In this document: positions 22,229 through 31,096 of the stretch, piece after piece | Numbering within the stretch: the first letter of the stretch is position 1 | How the letters are laid out: every line of letters begins with the position of its first letter | Assembly: GCA_045590615.1 (NCBI GenBank) | Contig: JAZNRH010000003.1 | Span: 1-41,107 of the forward strand | DNA from: RGIG6353 sp045590615 | GTDB lineage: Bacteria > Bacillota > Clostridia > Oscillospirales > SIG627 | DNA: 41,107 bases | Direction of reading: 5' to 3' | Notes under the pieces: model-generated | What the model saw: only the letters and a program-made list of their open reading frames with translations | Told to the model about the DNA's origin: nothing | Databases searched by the model: none | Position numbers and translations under genes: made by a program

Positions 22229-23581
22229 ATGTTAAAGGCTGGATTTTATGAAAAAGAAATAACTCCACCACTCGGCTCGGATATGCCCGGCTCGTTTGCG
22301 CACAGGTATTCGAAGATGGTAGGAGACCGTCTGTATGCAAAGTCTATTTGTATGAGCTATGACGATAATACGGTTATCATCATTTCACTTGATGCCATTT
22401 CGGCAACGACTATGACCTGCGACAACGTAATCAAGAGAATTACCGAGTACACCGGCGTTCCTGCCGAGAATATTATGATTGGCGCATCTCATTCGCACAC
22501 GGGTCCTGCAATGCACAGAAACAGAGGCGAGTTCGATACTGCCGACCCGAGCTACTTTGACGTTGAGGAGAGGCTTATTGCAGATACGGCAATACTTGCC
22601 TATCAGAGAATGCAGCCCGTTACAGTAAAGTATAACAAGTCAATTGAAAAGGGACTTACCTTTAACCGTAACTATATAATGAAGGACGGCTCAATACGTA
22701 CCAATCCCGGCTGGAAAAACCCCGACGTTGTTAAGCCCTTCGGACCTGCCGACGAGGATTTTCTCACACTCTTCTTCTTTGATGAAAGTGGCAAGCCCGT
22801 CGGCTCAATTATGAATTTTGCCTGTCATAACTGTTGCGTTACGGGAATGGGCAGTATTCTGAGTGCCGACTACGCAGGAGCACTTACCGAGAATATGCGC
22901 CGTGAATTCGGCAGGGATTTCGTAACTGTATTTCTCGTTGGCGCAAGTGGTAATCTCAATCACGTTGATATCAACAGAGAGGTTGCCGAGTACAATCCTT
23001 CAAGGCATATCGTAATGGGCGAGCTTCTCGGAGAAGCTGCAAAGAGACATTTCAAGACGGCAATGCCTCTCGAGGTAGATACACTTCAAAGCATAAAGGA
23101 AACCATTACCGTCAAGAGAATTGATCTCTCTGACGAAGAGGTTGCCGAGGCAAAGGAGCTTTACGAGACCATGTCTCTTGAGGGGTTGAAGTATAGTATC
23201 AATCACCCCGAGACCAAGGAATACAAGAGAGCAAGAGCAAGTCAGGTGTTGTACATAGCAAGACAGCCTGAGGACGTGCCCTGTGTTATACAGAGCATAA
23301 GACTTGGTGAAGCCTTGATTTTTGCCTTCTGTGGCGAAATATATGCCGAATTTGGAATTGACCTTAAAAAGCGTGCCCCTGCAAAAATCAGTATGCTTTC
23401 AACGCTTTCAAACGGAAGTGCGCTTTGCGACGGAGAATGCTACGTACCAATTCCCGAGGCATATGGCACGACTATATATGAGGCGCAAAAAACCTCAGCC
23501 TTCCTCAAGCCCGAGGCAGGAGGAACATTTGTAGAAAAAGCCCTTGAACAAGCAGATAAATTAATGAAAAAAGAGAGGTAA
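22229..23581 (+). CDS. Neutral/alkaline ceramidase-like hydrolase, copy 2 of 4
   Basis: This 450-residue paralogue starts 3 nt after copy 1. The metal-site equivalents are GASHSHTG (H88/H90), NFACHNCC, FCGEIYAEFG and TTIYEA, all retained. It shares a 47-bp identical stretch with copy 1 (22664-22710 versus 21320-21366) encoding the conserved NRNY-MKDGS-RTNPG block. The loop after the first histidines is longer than in copy 1 (MHRNRGEFDTADPSYFDVE), resembling copy 4. This suggests substrate-pocket differences between copies. Confidence 0.82.
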   Translation: MLKAGFYEKEITPPLGSDMPGSFAHRYSKMVGDRLYAKSICMSYDDNTVIIISLDAISATTMTCDNVIKRITEYTGVPAENIMIGASHSHTGPAMHRNRGEFDTADPSYFDVEERLIADTAILAYQRMQPVTVKYNKSIEKGLTFNRNYIMKDGSIRTNPGWKNPDVVKPFGPADEDFLTLFFFDESGKPVGSIMNFACHNCCVTGMGSILSADYAGALTENMRREFGRDFVTVFLVGASGNLNHVDINREVAEYNPSRHIVMGELLGEAAKRHFKTAMPLEVDTLQSIKETITVKRIDLSDEEVAEAKELYETMSLEGLKYSINHPETKEYKRARASQVLYIARQPEDVPCVIQSIRLGEALIFAFCGEIYAEFGIDLKKRAPAKISMLSTLSNGSALCDGECYVPIPEAYGTTIYEAQKTSAFLKPEAGGTFVEKALEQADKLMKKER

Positions 23582-23585
23582 AATT

Positions 23586-24908
23586 ATGTTAAAAGCAGGT
23601 TTTTACGAAAAGGAAATAACAGCCCCACTTGGACTTGGAATGCCGGGTGGATTTGGCAACAATCCGTCTACAACACTTTTAGATTCAGAAAGACTTTACG
23701 CCAAGGCGGCGGCATTCACCACCGGTGAAAAGACCGTCATTGTTATTTCAATGGATATGCTTAAGACGAGCAAGCATCTTTGTGACGGTGTAACTGCGAG
23801 AATTACCGAGTTAACGGGCATACCCTACGAGAATATTTTAATCTGTGCAACTCACACACATTCGGGTATTCCTATACCGGGGGTAAGAATAGAAACGAGC
23901 TCGGCTGACGAAAATTTTGAGAGTTATCTTGAGCGCATAACTGCCGATGCGGGAATTCTTGCATATCAGAGAATGAAGCCTGTGACGGTAAAGTACAACT
24001 CGAGTCGCGAAGAGGGACTTACCTTTAACCGTAACTATGTTATGAAGGACGGCTCGGTCCGTACCAATCCGGGCTGGAAAAACCCCGACATTGTCAGACC
24101 GTTTGGACCTATTGACGATGAGTTTGCTACTCTTTTCTTCTATGACGGTGATAAACCAATTGCTGCTATTGCCAACTTTGCTTGTCACAATTGTAGTACG
24201 GGTACGGGTGGAATTATCAGCTCGGACTATGCAGGAGTGCTTTCAAATCATCTCAAGGACGAGTACGGAAACGATTTTATAACACTCTTCTTTGCAGGCG
24301 CTTGTGGTAACCTGAATCATTGTGATTTTATGAACAGTGAATGGTCGATGTTCAGGCACAAATTCATCGGTAGACAGCTTGCCGATGCAGCTATAAGACA
24401 TAATCTTGATAGCGTTGAAATTAAGGTTGACTCGGTAGACAGCCTTAAGGAAAACGTTTACGTTTCAAAGCAGAAGCTTGATGAGGCAGCTATCGAAGAA
24501 TACAGAGAGCTTTACAGAACGATGCCCTTCGGTAGCTATAAGGTTGATATCAGTAAGCCCGAGAGCAAGGAATTCAAGAGAGGAAAGGCAATTCAGTATA
24601 TCAAGATAGCCGATATGCCCGAGCCTATTCCGTGCTGCATACAGTGCGTTAAGCTCGGTGAGGCTATGATTTTCGCCTATCCCTGCGAGCTTTACACCGA
24701 ATACGGACTCGAAATGAAAGCGAAGTCACCTGCAAAATACAACTTCATCACCACTCTTGCAAACGGAAGCATTTGTTATGTGCCCGTTCCCGAGGCAAGA
24801 GGCACGAATATTTACGAGGCACAGGTAACGTCTGCATGGCTTGAGGATAATGCAGGTTCCATATTTATAGAAAAAGCGCTTGAACAAGCAGAAAATTTAA
24901 CAAAGTGA
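23586..24908 (+). CDS. Neutral/alkaline ceramidase-like hydrolase, copy 3 of 4
   Basis: This 440-residue paralogue starts 4 nt after copy 2, with AGAGG upstream. Metal-site equivalents are CATHTHSG (H90/H92), NFACHNCS, YPCELYTEYG and TNIYEA. The glycine before the ligand glutamate is changed to cysteine (PCE instead of PGE or CGE). PEARGTN replaces PEAYGTT of copies 1 and 2, a feature shared with copy 4. The central hydrolase block NRNYVMKDGSVRTNPGW is conserved. The substrate is unknown. Confidence 0.82.
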   Translation: MLKAGFYEKEITAPLGLGMPGGFGNNPSTTLLDSERLYAKAAAFTTGEKTVIVISMDMLKTSKHLCDGVTARITELTGIPYENILICATHTHSGIPIPGVRIETSSADENFESYLERITADAGILAYQRMKPVTVKYNSSREEGLTFNRNYVMKDGSVRTNPGWKNPDIVRPFGPIDDEFATLFFYDGDKPIAAIANFACHNCSTGTGGIISSDYAGVLSNHLKDEYGNDFITLFFAGACGNLNHCDFMNSEWSMFRHKFIGRQLADAAIRHNLDSVEIKVDSVDSLKENVYVSKQKLDEAAIEEYRELYRTMPFGSYKVDISKPESKEFKRGKAIQYIKIADMPEPIPCCIQCVKLGEAMIFAYPCELYTEYGLEMKAKSPAKYNFITTLANGSICYVPVPEARGTNIYEAQVTSAWLEDNAGSIFIEKALEQAENLTK

Positions 24909-24918
24909 GGATAAAATT

Positions 24919-26250
24919 ATGTTGAAGGCAGGCTTTTATGAAAAACAAATAACACCACCTATCGGACTTAGTAAACCCGGAGGACTCGGTTTTTCTCCTT
25001 CGACAGAGGTAAACGATGAGCTTTACGCAAAATCGGTTGTTCTCGAGCTTGATGGAGAAATGGCAATAATTATATCAATTGACGCTGTTGGGACCACAAA
25101 TCCGACTTGTAAGAACGTAATAAAGAGGATAAGGGAGTACATAGATATTCCGGAAGAGAATATCGCAATTACTTCAACTCATACCCATACGGGTATGCCT
25201 ATGCACAGAGATGTTTACGGTGAGTTTGATACACCCGACGAGGCATATTTCGACGTTGAGGAGCGTCTTATCGCCGATACTGCAATTCTTGCATATCAGA
25301 GACTTCAGCCCGTGACGGTTAAGTTCAATTCGAGTCAGGAAAAGGGACTTAGCTTTAACCGTAACTATGTTATGAAGGACGGCTCTATCCGTACCAATCC
25401 CGGCTGGCACAACCCCGATGCCGTCAAGCCCTTCGGACCTGTTGAAGAAACCTTCTCGACACTCTTCTTCTTTGATGAGAACGACAAGCCCATTGGCTCA
25501 ATTGCCAACTATTCCTGCCACAGTTGTTCCACCGAGTGTGGATACAGACTCAGCGCAGATTATTCAGGAATTCTTTCTCAGAACCTGCGTGATGAGTTTG
25601 GCAGAGATTTCGTAACAGTGTTCCTTCTTGGCACAGCAGGTAATATCAATCATTATGACATTCATCGTGAGTCTCAATATCTTGAAGAGGGCAGATTTAA
25701 GGTTATAGGAAATCAGCTTGCCGAGGCAGCAGTAAAGCACCTTGAAACTGCAACAGAGGTAAAGACTGACATCCTCAAGGTCAAGAGGGATTATGTTCCT
25801 CTTATGAAGCAACCGATTTCCGAAGAAGCGTATGAAGAAGCAAAGCGACTCAAGGCAACTCTTCCGGCTGACGTTAAGATTAACGGAATTGCCGAGCCTG
25901 AAAGTGATGGCTTCAAGCGCAGAAGAGCGCAGACGACAATTAACATTTACAATATTCCCGAGCCTGTACAGACCTGCGTACAGACAATCAGACTTGGTGA
26001 GTGCACCTTCTTTATTCTTTGTGGTGAAATTTATTGCGAGTACGGTTTCGAGCTCAAGGAAAAGTCACCGGCAAAATACAATTTCATTGCAACAAAATCA
26101 AATGGCTCACCGGCTTGCTATATGCCTATTCCCGAGGCAAGAGGCACTAACATCTACGAAGCAAGCCTCTCGTCAGCATGGCTTGAGGACAGAGCAGGCG
26201 ATAAGGTAGTAGCCGAAGCGCTTAAGCAGGTAGACGAGCTTTACAAGTAA
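24919..26250 (+). CDS. Neutral/alkaline ceramidase-like hydrolase, copy 4 of 4
   Basis: This 443-residue final member of the array starts 10 nt after copy 3, with GAGGAT upstream. Metal-site equivalents are TSTHTHTG (H88/H90), NYSCHSCS, LCGEIYCEYG and TNIYEA. The alanine before the second-site histidine is serine here. It has the same long loop after the first histidines as copy 2 (MHRDVYGEFDTPDEAYFDVE). A GGGGCTGT hairpin terminates the operon 20 nt downstream, and an NSS symporter with its own promoter follows. Confidence 0.82.
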   Translation: MLKAGFYEKQITPPIGLSKPGGLGFSPSTEVNDELYAKSVVLELDGEMAIIISIDAVGTTNPTCKNVIKRIREYIDIPEENIAITSTHTHTGMPMHRDVYGEFDTPDEAYFDVEERLIADTAILAYQRLQPVTVKFNSSQEKGLSFNRNYVMKDGSIRTNPGWHNPDAVKPFGPVEETFSTLFFFDENDKPIGSIANYSCHSCSTECGYRLSADYSGILSQNLRDEFGRDFVTVFLLGTAGNINHYDIHRESQYLEEGRFKVIGNQLAEAAVKHLETATEVKTDILKVKRDYVPLMKQPISEEAYEEAKRLKATLPADVKINGIAEPESDGFKRRRAQTTINIYNIPEPVQTCVQTIRLGECTFFILCGEIYCEYGFELKEKSPAKYNFIATKSNGSPACYMPIPEARGTNIYEASLSSAWLEDRAGDKVVAEALKQVDELYK

Positions 26251-26269
26251 TCATTAATACCGATTAAAA

Positions 26270-26310
26270 GGGGCTGTAAAAAAAGTTTTTACAGCCCCGA
26301 TATTTTTTCT
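26270..26310 (+). terminator. Terminator of the ceramidase-like operon (GGGCTGT family)
   Basis: GGGGCTGTAAAAA (26270-26282) pairs with TTTTTACAGCCCC (26286-26298), followed by a T-rich run. Confidence 0.88.
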
Positions 26311-26328
26311 CGAATTTGTATATTATTG

Positions 26329-26357
26329 TTGAAATTTATTAAAAAATGTGATACAAT
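26329..26357 (+). promoter_or_regulatory. Promoter of the NSS symporter gene
   Basis: TTGAAA (26329-26334), 17 nt, TACAAT (26352-26357) with a TGA extended -10. It is the same architecture as the promoters at 10775 and 40008. Confidence 0.7.
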
Positions 26358-26392
26358 AAATTAATAATTTATTATGCAAAAGGAGAAAGTAA

Positions 26393-27751
26393 ATGAATAA
26401 CGAAAAAAGAAGTAGCTTTACCGGGAAATTAGGATTTGTTCTCGCTGCGGCAGGCTCGGCAGTGGGACTTGGAAATATATGGCGTTTCCCTTATCTTGCA
26501 GCTAAGTATGGTGGAGGTATTTTTCTGCTTGTCTATCTCGTTCTTGCAATCACCTTTGGCTTTACCTTGATGATAGCCGAAATCGCTATTGGCAGAAAGA
26601 CGGGACTCAGTGCCATCAGTGCCTTCAAAAAACTCAACAGTAAGTACGCCTTTATTGGCTATCTTGCATCAGTCGTTCCTATGATTATTTTGCCCTACTA
26701 CTCTGTTATTGGTGGTTGGGTCATGAAGTATCTTTTTGACTTCACTACGGGTGCTGCGAAGGAAGCTGCGAGCGATAGCTATTTCACGGGCTTCATTTCA
26801 CAGACGGGAGCTCCTATTTTCTGGTTCTTTTTATTTATCGGCATTACTGCTATAATCGTTCTTTGTGGCGTAGAAAAGGGCGTTGAGAAGGTCAGCAAAA
26901 TCATGATGCCCATTCTTGTAATCTTGTCTTTGTTTATTGCCATTTACTCGGTTTGCTTACCCGGTGCAAAGGAAGGCGTTCTCTATTACATATTACCGGA
27001 TTTCAGCAAGTTTTCTGCAACTACGGTATTGGCTGCTATGGGACAGCTTTTCTATTCAATGTCCTTGGCAATGGGAATTATGATAACCTACGGCTCTTAT
27101 ATGAAAAAGGACGTAAATCTCGAATCCTCGGTTACACAAATTGAGTTTTTTGATACAGGTATTGCCTTTATGGCAGGTCTTATGATTATCCCTGCTGTAT
27201 TCGTTTTCTCGGGTGGTACTCCTGAGGCATTGGGTAAAGGACCGAGCTTGATGTTCGTTACTCTGCCAAAGGTTTTTGAAACGATGGCAGGTGGCACGTA
27301 CATAGGAATTTTATTCTTCTTATTGGTATTGTTTGCAGCCCTGACTTCATCAATTTCACTTATGGAAACGGTTGTATCAATCTTTTGCGATAAATTCAAG
27401 CTATCACGTAAGCTTTCTTGCTTTGTCGTATTATTCATCTCAATTATTCTGGGACTTCTTTCGACCTTGGGATACGGTATCTGGGACGGCGTGAAGATTA
27501 TCGGTATGCAGTTCTTGGATTTCTTTGACTTTATCAGTAACAGTGTATTGATGCCTATCGTAGCATTCCTGACCTGCGTTTTTGTTGGCTACGTATTAAA
27601 GCCGAGCGTGATTATCGAAGAGGTCGAGGAATCAAAAAAATTTAAGAGAAAAGCACTTTTCACTTTTATGATTAAATATCTTGCCCCCATTTGTATAGTT
27701 TTGATTTTGATTTCTTCACTTCTTGACGCTTTGGGAATATTCAAAATATGA
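26393..27751 (+). CDS. Sodium-dependent transporter, neurotransmitter:sodium symporter (NSS) family
   Basis: This 452-residue membrane protein opens with the NSS signature GFVLAAAGSAVGLGNIWRFP (TM1, with the unwound GSAVGLGNIWRFP substrate/Na+ segment) followed by a Gly-rich FLLVYL helix. About 11-12 hydrophobic segments are visible. Bacterial members such as LeuT, MhsT and Tyt1 import amino acids or related amines with sodium. AGGAG precedes the ATG. Its position after the ceramidase-like array may mean that it imports the substrate or handles the amine product, but it has its own terminator-separated promoter. Confidence 0.94.
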   Translation: MNNEKRSSFTGKLGFVLAAAGSAVGLGNIWRFPYLAAKYGGGIFLLVYLVLAITFGFTLMIAEIAIGRKTGLSAISAFKKLNSKYAFIGYLASVVPMIILPYYSVIGGWVMKYLFDFTTGAAKEAASDSYFTGFISQTGAPIFWFFLFIGITAIIVLCGVEKGVEKVSKIMMPILVILSLFIAIYSVCLPGAKEGVLYYILPDFSKFSATTVLAAMGQLFYSMSLAMGIMITYGSYMKKDVNLESSVTQIEFFDTGIAFMAGLMIIPAVFVFSGGTPEALGKGPSLMFVTLPKVFETMAGGTYIGILFFLLVLFAALTSSISLMETVVSIFCDKFKLSRKLSCFVVLFISIILGLLSTLGYGIWDGVKIIGMQFLDFFDFISNSVLMPIVAFLTCVFVGYVLKPSVIIEEVEESKKFKRKALFTFMIKYLAPICIVLILISSLLDALGIFKI

Positions 27752-27907
27752 TAAATAGAAGAGCTGTCTTATAGTCTCGTTCTTTATCTATCTCAAACAG
27801 CCAATCCACGGGTCAATAAGTGGTGTCAAGGCAGGCTTTGGTAGATGAGTTGACTTTTTGATTATAGGAGTTAGTGTTTTGCTTTTGATTAAAAGAAGGT
27901 TAAATAG
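27752..27907. other. Intergenic stretch, no feature identified
   Basis: These 156 bp lie between the NSS and MATE genes. I see no ORF with a ribosome binding site, no strong hairpin terminator and no convincing sigma-A promoter. TTGACT near 27850 lacks a suitable -10 at normal spacing. Confidence 0.4.
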
Positions 27908-29230
27908 ATGAGACTGTCAGAGCATTTTACTTATAAAAAGCTTATAAAATTTACTATTCCGTCTATAGCAATGATGATTTTCACCTCGATTTACGGGGTA
28001 GTTGACGGCTATTTTATATCCAATTTCGTTGGAAAAATACCGTTCGCTGCAGTAAATTTAGTCATTCCTGCAATTATGGTGCTCGGTACTGTGGGCTTTA
28101 TGTTCGGTACGGGTGGAAGTGCGCTCGTTGCTAAAACGATGGGTGAGGGTGAGCGTGAAAAGGCTAACGAAATTTTCTCACTTTTGATTTATTTTTCGTC
28201 GGTGCTTGCCATTATTGTGTCGGTCTTTGGCTTTGTTTTCATGGAAGATATTGTCATTCTGCTCGGTGGCGAGGGCGAGCTTCTTGAGAATGCCGTTTTT
28301 TATGGCAAAATTAATATGATTGCTTTGCCTGCCTTTATTTTACAGCTCGAATTTCAAAGCTTAATGATTACTGCCGAAAAGCCACAGCTTGGCTTTTGGA
28401 TTACGGGCGCTGCAGGTGTGACCAACATAGTGCTTGACGCTTTACTCGTTGCAGTTTTTGACCTTGGTATACTTGGCGCAGCGCTTGCTACGGGACTCAG
28501 TCAGGCAGTAGGTGGACTCGTGCCACTGATATATTTTTTCTTGCCAAACAAAAGTGCCCTGCGCCTTACCAAAACGAGCTTTTCTATCAGGCATATACTT
28601 CAGACCTGTCTCAATGGCTCGTCGGAGTTTATGAGTAATATTTCAATGTCTGTTGTCAGTATGCTCTATAATATTCAGCTCTTGAAATACGCAGGGGAGA
28701 ATGGAGTTGCAGCTTACGGAACGCTGATGTACGTCAGTATGATTTTCTCGTCGATATTCATCGGTTATTCAATCGGCTCAGCTCCGATTATCAGCTTCCA
28801 CTTTGGCGCAGGTAACCATAATGAGCTCAGGGGACTTACCAAGAAGAGCATGACTCTTGTTTTGACCTTCTCGCTATTGATGTTTGCTGCTTCCCAGCTA
28901 CTCGCAACCCCGTTTTCAAAGCTGTTCGTCGGCTATGATGCACAGCTTCTTTCTCTGACTAACAGAGCCTTTATTCTGTATTCCTTCTCGTTTTTGTTTA
29001 TGGGCTTTGCTATTTTTTCATCGGGATTTTTCACAGCGCTCAACGACGGAATTACCTCTGCAATAATCTCGTTTTTGAGAACTATGGTATTTCAGATTGC
29101 CTGCGTAATGCTGTTGCCCTTGATTTTTGATATCGACGGAATATGGCTTTCAATTGTTTTTGCCGAGGTAATGGCAGTTATACTGTCGGCTGTTATGCTT
29201 GTAGTAAAACGAAAAAAATACAATTATTAA
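27908..29230 (+). CDS. MATE family efflux transporter
   Basis: This is a 440-residue protein with 12 expected membrane segments in two similar halves. The first has SIAMMIFTSIYGVVDGYFIS and FMFGTGGSALVAKTMGEG (the MATE family pattern), and the second has FMSNISMSVVSMLYN and SIGSAPIISFHFGAGN. It resembles the multidrug/Na+ or H+ antiporters of the DinF/NorM superfamily common in Clostridia. AAGG precedes the ATG. A GGGACTGT hairpin follows. The exported compound is unknown. Confidence 0.94.
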   Translation: MRLSEHFTYKKLIKFTIPSIAMMIFTSIYGVVDGYFISNFVGKIPFAAVNLVIPAIMVLGTVGFMFGTGGSALVAKTMGEGEREKANEIFSLLIYFSSVLAIIVSVFGFVFMEDIVILLGGEGELLENAVFYGKINMIALPAFILQLEFQSLMITAEKPQLGFWITGAAGVTNIVLDALLVAVFDLGILGAALATGLSQAVGGLVPLIYFFLPNKSALRLTKTSFSIRHILQTCLNGSSEFMSNISMSVVSMLYNIQLLKYAGENGVAAYGTLMYVSMIFSSIFIGYSIGSAPIISFHFGAGNHNELRGLTKKSMTLVLTFSLLMFAASQLLATPFSKLFVGYDAQLLSLTNRAFILYSFSFLFMGFAIFSSGFFTALNDGITSAIISFLRTMVFQIACVMLLPLIFDIDGIWLSIVFAEVMAVILSAVMLVVKRKKYNY

Positions 29231-29271
29231 GAAGAGGGACTGTAAAAAACTTTGTTTTTTACAGTCCTTCT
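29231..29271. terminator. Hairpin terminator (GGGACTGT variant) between the MATE and DUF4037 genes
   Basis: A GGGACTGT-A6-C arm pairs with G-T6-ACAGTCC around a TTT loop, with extra GAAG/CTTC pairs at the base. It serves two convergent genes. Confidence 0.85.
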
Positions 29272-29273
29272 TG

Positions 29274-30206
29274 CTATATTCCCGTTAATATGTGCATATT
29301 GCGTAAATTTGCGTTTTTGATTTTATCCTGAATTAAGATGGCGTGTTGTTCAAGGTCATAGCCCGATGCCGTCGTTATACCTTCATTTACGAGCTCATCT
29401 ATTATCGCCCTGGCGATTTCTTCCATGCTTTCGCTTTTTGCCGATACCTCAAGCTCGGTGTTTCCAAGCTCGGTCAGCGAGACGAGAGAGGCTTCGAGCT
29501 TGCCGAGAACAGAAAGCTCACGCATTTTGCGATAACGCCACTTATAAAATGGTTGGTAGCAATTGTTGATTAGGAAAATGAGAGCGCTTGCGTGATTGAC
29601 AAATTCAAAAACGCAAAGCTGTGCAGCTCCGTTTTCTCCACGCTTTATACATCTTTGATAGTTGTAAAGCCCCGTCTGCTGAAGCATTATAAGATGCGCA
29701 GCTATTTTTTTGAGCTTTACGCTCAGTGGATATCCGTTTAATAAGGTGTTTCTGATTTTAGTAAATTCACCAAGCTCGTCACAGAAAACCTCGCCGTTGG
29801 TAGCCGTTGCAAGACATTCGTCCGGCAGAAAAAGCCATTCCTCAGGTGTCGTGGGCGCTCGGGGGATACCAAGAAATCTATCGTAAAAAGCGTCTATTAT
29901 TTTGAGTCCACGTCGATTGCTGCCCGTTATTGTGCGTCTTGTATATCCGAGAAACTCTTTGGGAAGCTTTGAGTATGCAAGCTCAAGCTTAAAACCGAGC
30001 TTTTCATAATCCTCTTTTGTAATCCACATGCAAAAGCCGGGTTCAAAATCGTGGTCGGTTGACGTTTCGTCATCGTAGCCCAAGCACTCAGAGCCTTCAC
30101 CGACAAGCCCGAAGGCGACCCTTCGCACGTCGTCTCCGATTGCATCTCTCATCGCTTTTTTGCCAAATTCCTCGTAATAGCGTCTTGAAAGCTCAATTCC
30201 CTTCAT
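29274..30206 (-). CDS. DUF4037 domain-containing nucleotidyltransferase-like protein
   Basis: This 310-residue protein has an N-terminal nucleotidyltransferase-like core: LVGEGSECLGYDDETSTDHDF (about residues 33-54) has the GS...D...DHD pattern, followed by helical DUF4037 sequence (RNTLLNGYPLSVKLKKIAAHL). The function is unknown; transfer of a nucleotide to a small molecule or protein is the fold-level expectation. It overlaps the upstream TPR gene by 14 bp on the minus strand, so translation is probably coupled, and the pair may form a complex. Confidence 0.82.
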   Translation of the reverse strand: MKGIELSRRYYEEFGKKAMRDAIGDDVRRVAFGLVGEGSECLGYDDETSTDHDFEPGFCMWITKEDYEKLGFKLELAYSKLPKEFLGYTRRTITGSNRRGLKIIDAFYDRFLGIPRAPTTPEEWLFLPDECLATATNGEVFCDELGEFTKIRNTLLNGYPLSVKLKKIAAHLIMLQQTGLYNYQRCIKRGENGAAQLCVFEFVNHASALIFLINNCYQPFYKWRYRKMRELSVLGKLEASLVSLTELGNTELEVSAKSESMEEIARAIIDELVNEGITTASGYDLEQHAILIQDKIKNANLRNMHILTGI

Positions 30207-31002
30207 ATATTTTCCTTGCCCTTTCCTTTAACTCGTTTGCAAAAAAGAAATATCCGTAATAGTCAAAGGCAGGCGCACTCTTTTCACATACGAAGGCATA
30301 GTAGGAGTCTCGGTTTACCTTATCACTGTTGAGTATCTCTTCTGCCATTTTCAGATATATCTCTATATTGTCGCTTTCGAGTCCGTCTTTTCTTTCGTAT
30401 AGCTCAGCGAGGTTTATATAGCTTATTGCAGTATCAAGCAGAGCTGTGGGCTGAGCGCTTGTATTTTCTATTGCCATAAGGTAGTATTCAAGCGCCTCAT
30501 CAAAGCGAGAAACGTTTGATAAAGTCGTTGCAAAATTGTTGTAGAGCGCTCCGTATCTGAGGTCGTCGGGAGAAAGTCCCTGACTCTCATAGATTTCAAG
30601 GGCACGTTCGTAAAGAGTAATTGCCATTTCCGGATTTCCGAAGGCATTACTCGTAGTTGCAGCATTGATGATAACCGTCGCACCCGAGATGAGCGAGTCG
30701 CTTTCGGTGACGTCAAGCAGCTCGAGCGCCCTTTGTATTGCCCTCTCACCGTTTTCCTTTTCATTCATCTTCCTTGTCAGACCGAGCATTTCGTTTACTA
30801 TTGATAGCTCACCCTCGGCATCGCCAATAGCCCGAGCCTCACTCTGCCAATAATCGAGCAGCCTCTTTGCACCGTTAAGGTCGTTCGTTTCAAAAAAGCT
30901 GTCAAGCTTTTCAATAATTCTTGGCACAGGCACTCTCGATGCCTCACTTTTTGCTTTTTTGCAGGAGGTACATTCAAAATCTATATTCATAATATCCATC
31001 AT
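30193..31002 (-). CDS. Tetratricopeptide repeat protein paired with DUF4037
   Basis: This 269-residue all-helical protein starts at ATG 31002 with AGGA 6 nt upstream; an in-frame upstream start at 31041 reads through the promoter. Residues 9-16 contain DFECTSCK, a possible metal or redox CxxC. From about residue 60 to 260 there are several TPR-like pairs, for example MAITLYERALEIYESQG and EALEYYLMAIENT. It probably acts as a scaffold for the DUF4037 protein encoded downstream. The role is unknown. Confidence 0.82.
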   Translation of the reverse strand: MMDIMNIDFECTSCKKAKSEASRVPVPRIIEKLDSFFETNDLNGAKRLLDYWQSEARAIGDAEGELSIVNEMLGLTRKMNEKENGERAIQRALELLDVTESDSLISGATVIINAATTSNAFGNPEMAITLYERALEIYESQGLSPDDLRYGALYNNFATTLSNVSRFDEALEYYLMAIENTSAQPTALLDTAISYINLAELYERKDGLESDNIEIYLKMAEEILNSDKVNRDSYYAFVCEKSAPAFDYYGYFFFANELKERARKIYEGN

Positions 31003-31020
31003 TTCACTTCCTTTTAGAAC

Positions 31021-31049
31021 AGTATAACCTATTTTTTGCATTTTGTGAA
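31021..31049 (-). promoter_or_regulatory. Promoter of the TPR/DUF4037 pair
   Basis: On the minus strand TTCACA (31044-31049) is followed after 17 nt by TATACT (31021-31026), just upstream of the ribosome binding site. Confidence 0.6.
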
Positions 31050-31096
31050 GAGGAAAGTGCCATTTTTCTTGACAAAAGCTTTGAAAAGGGGTAAGC

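Noticed and set aside
20885..26250. Secreted ceramidases acting on host sphingolipid
   Set aside because: No signal peptide or lipoprotein motif in any copy, and the N-termini align as short cytosolic starts. Uptake of intact ceramide is unlikely.
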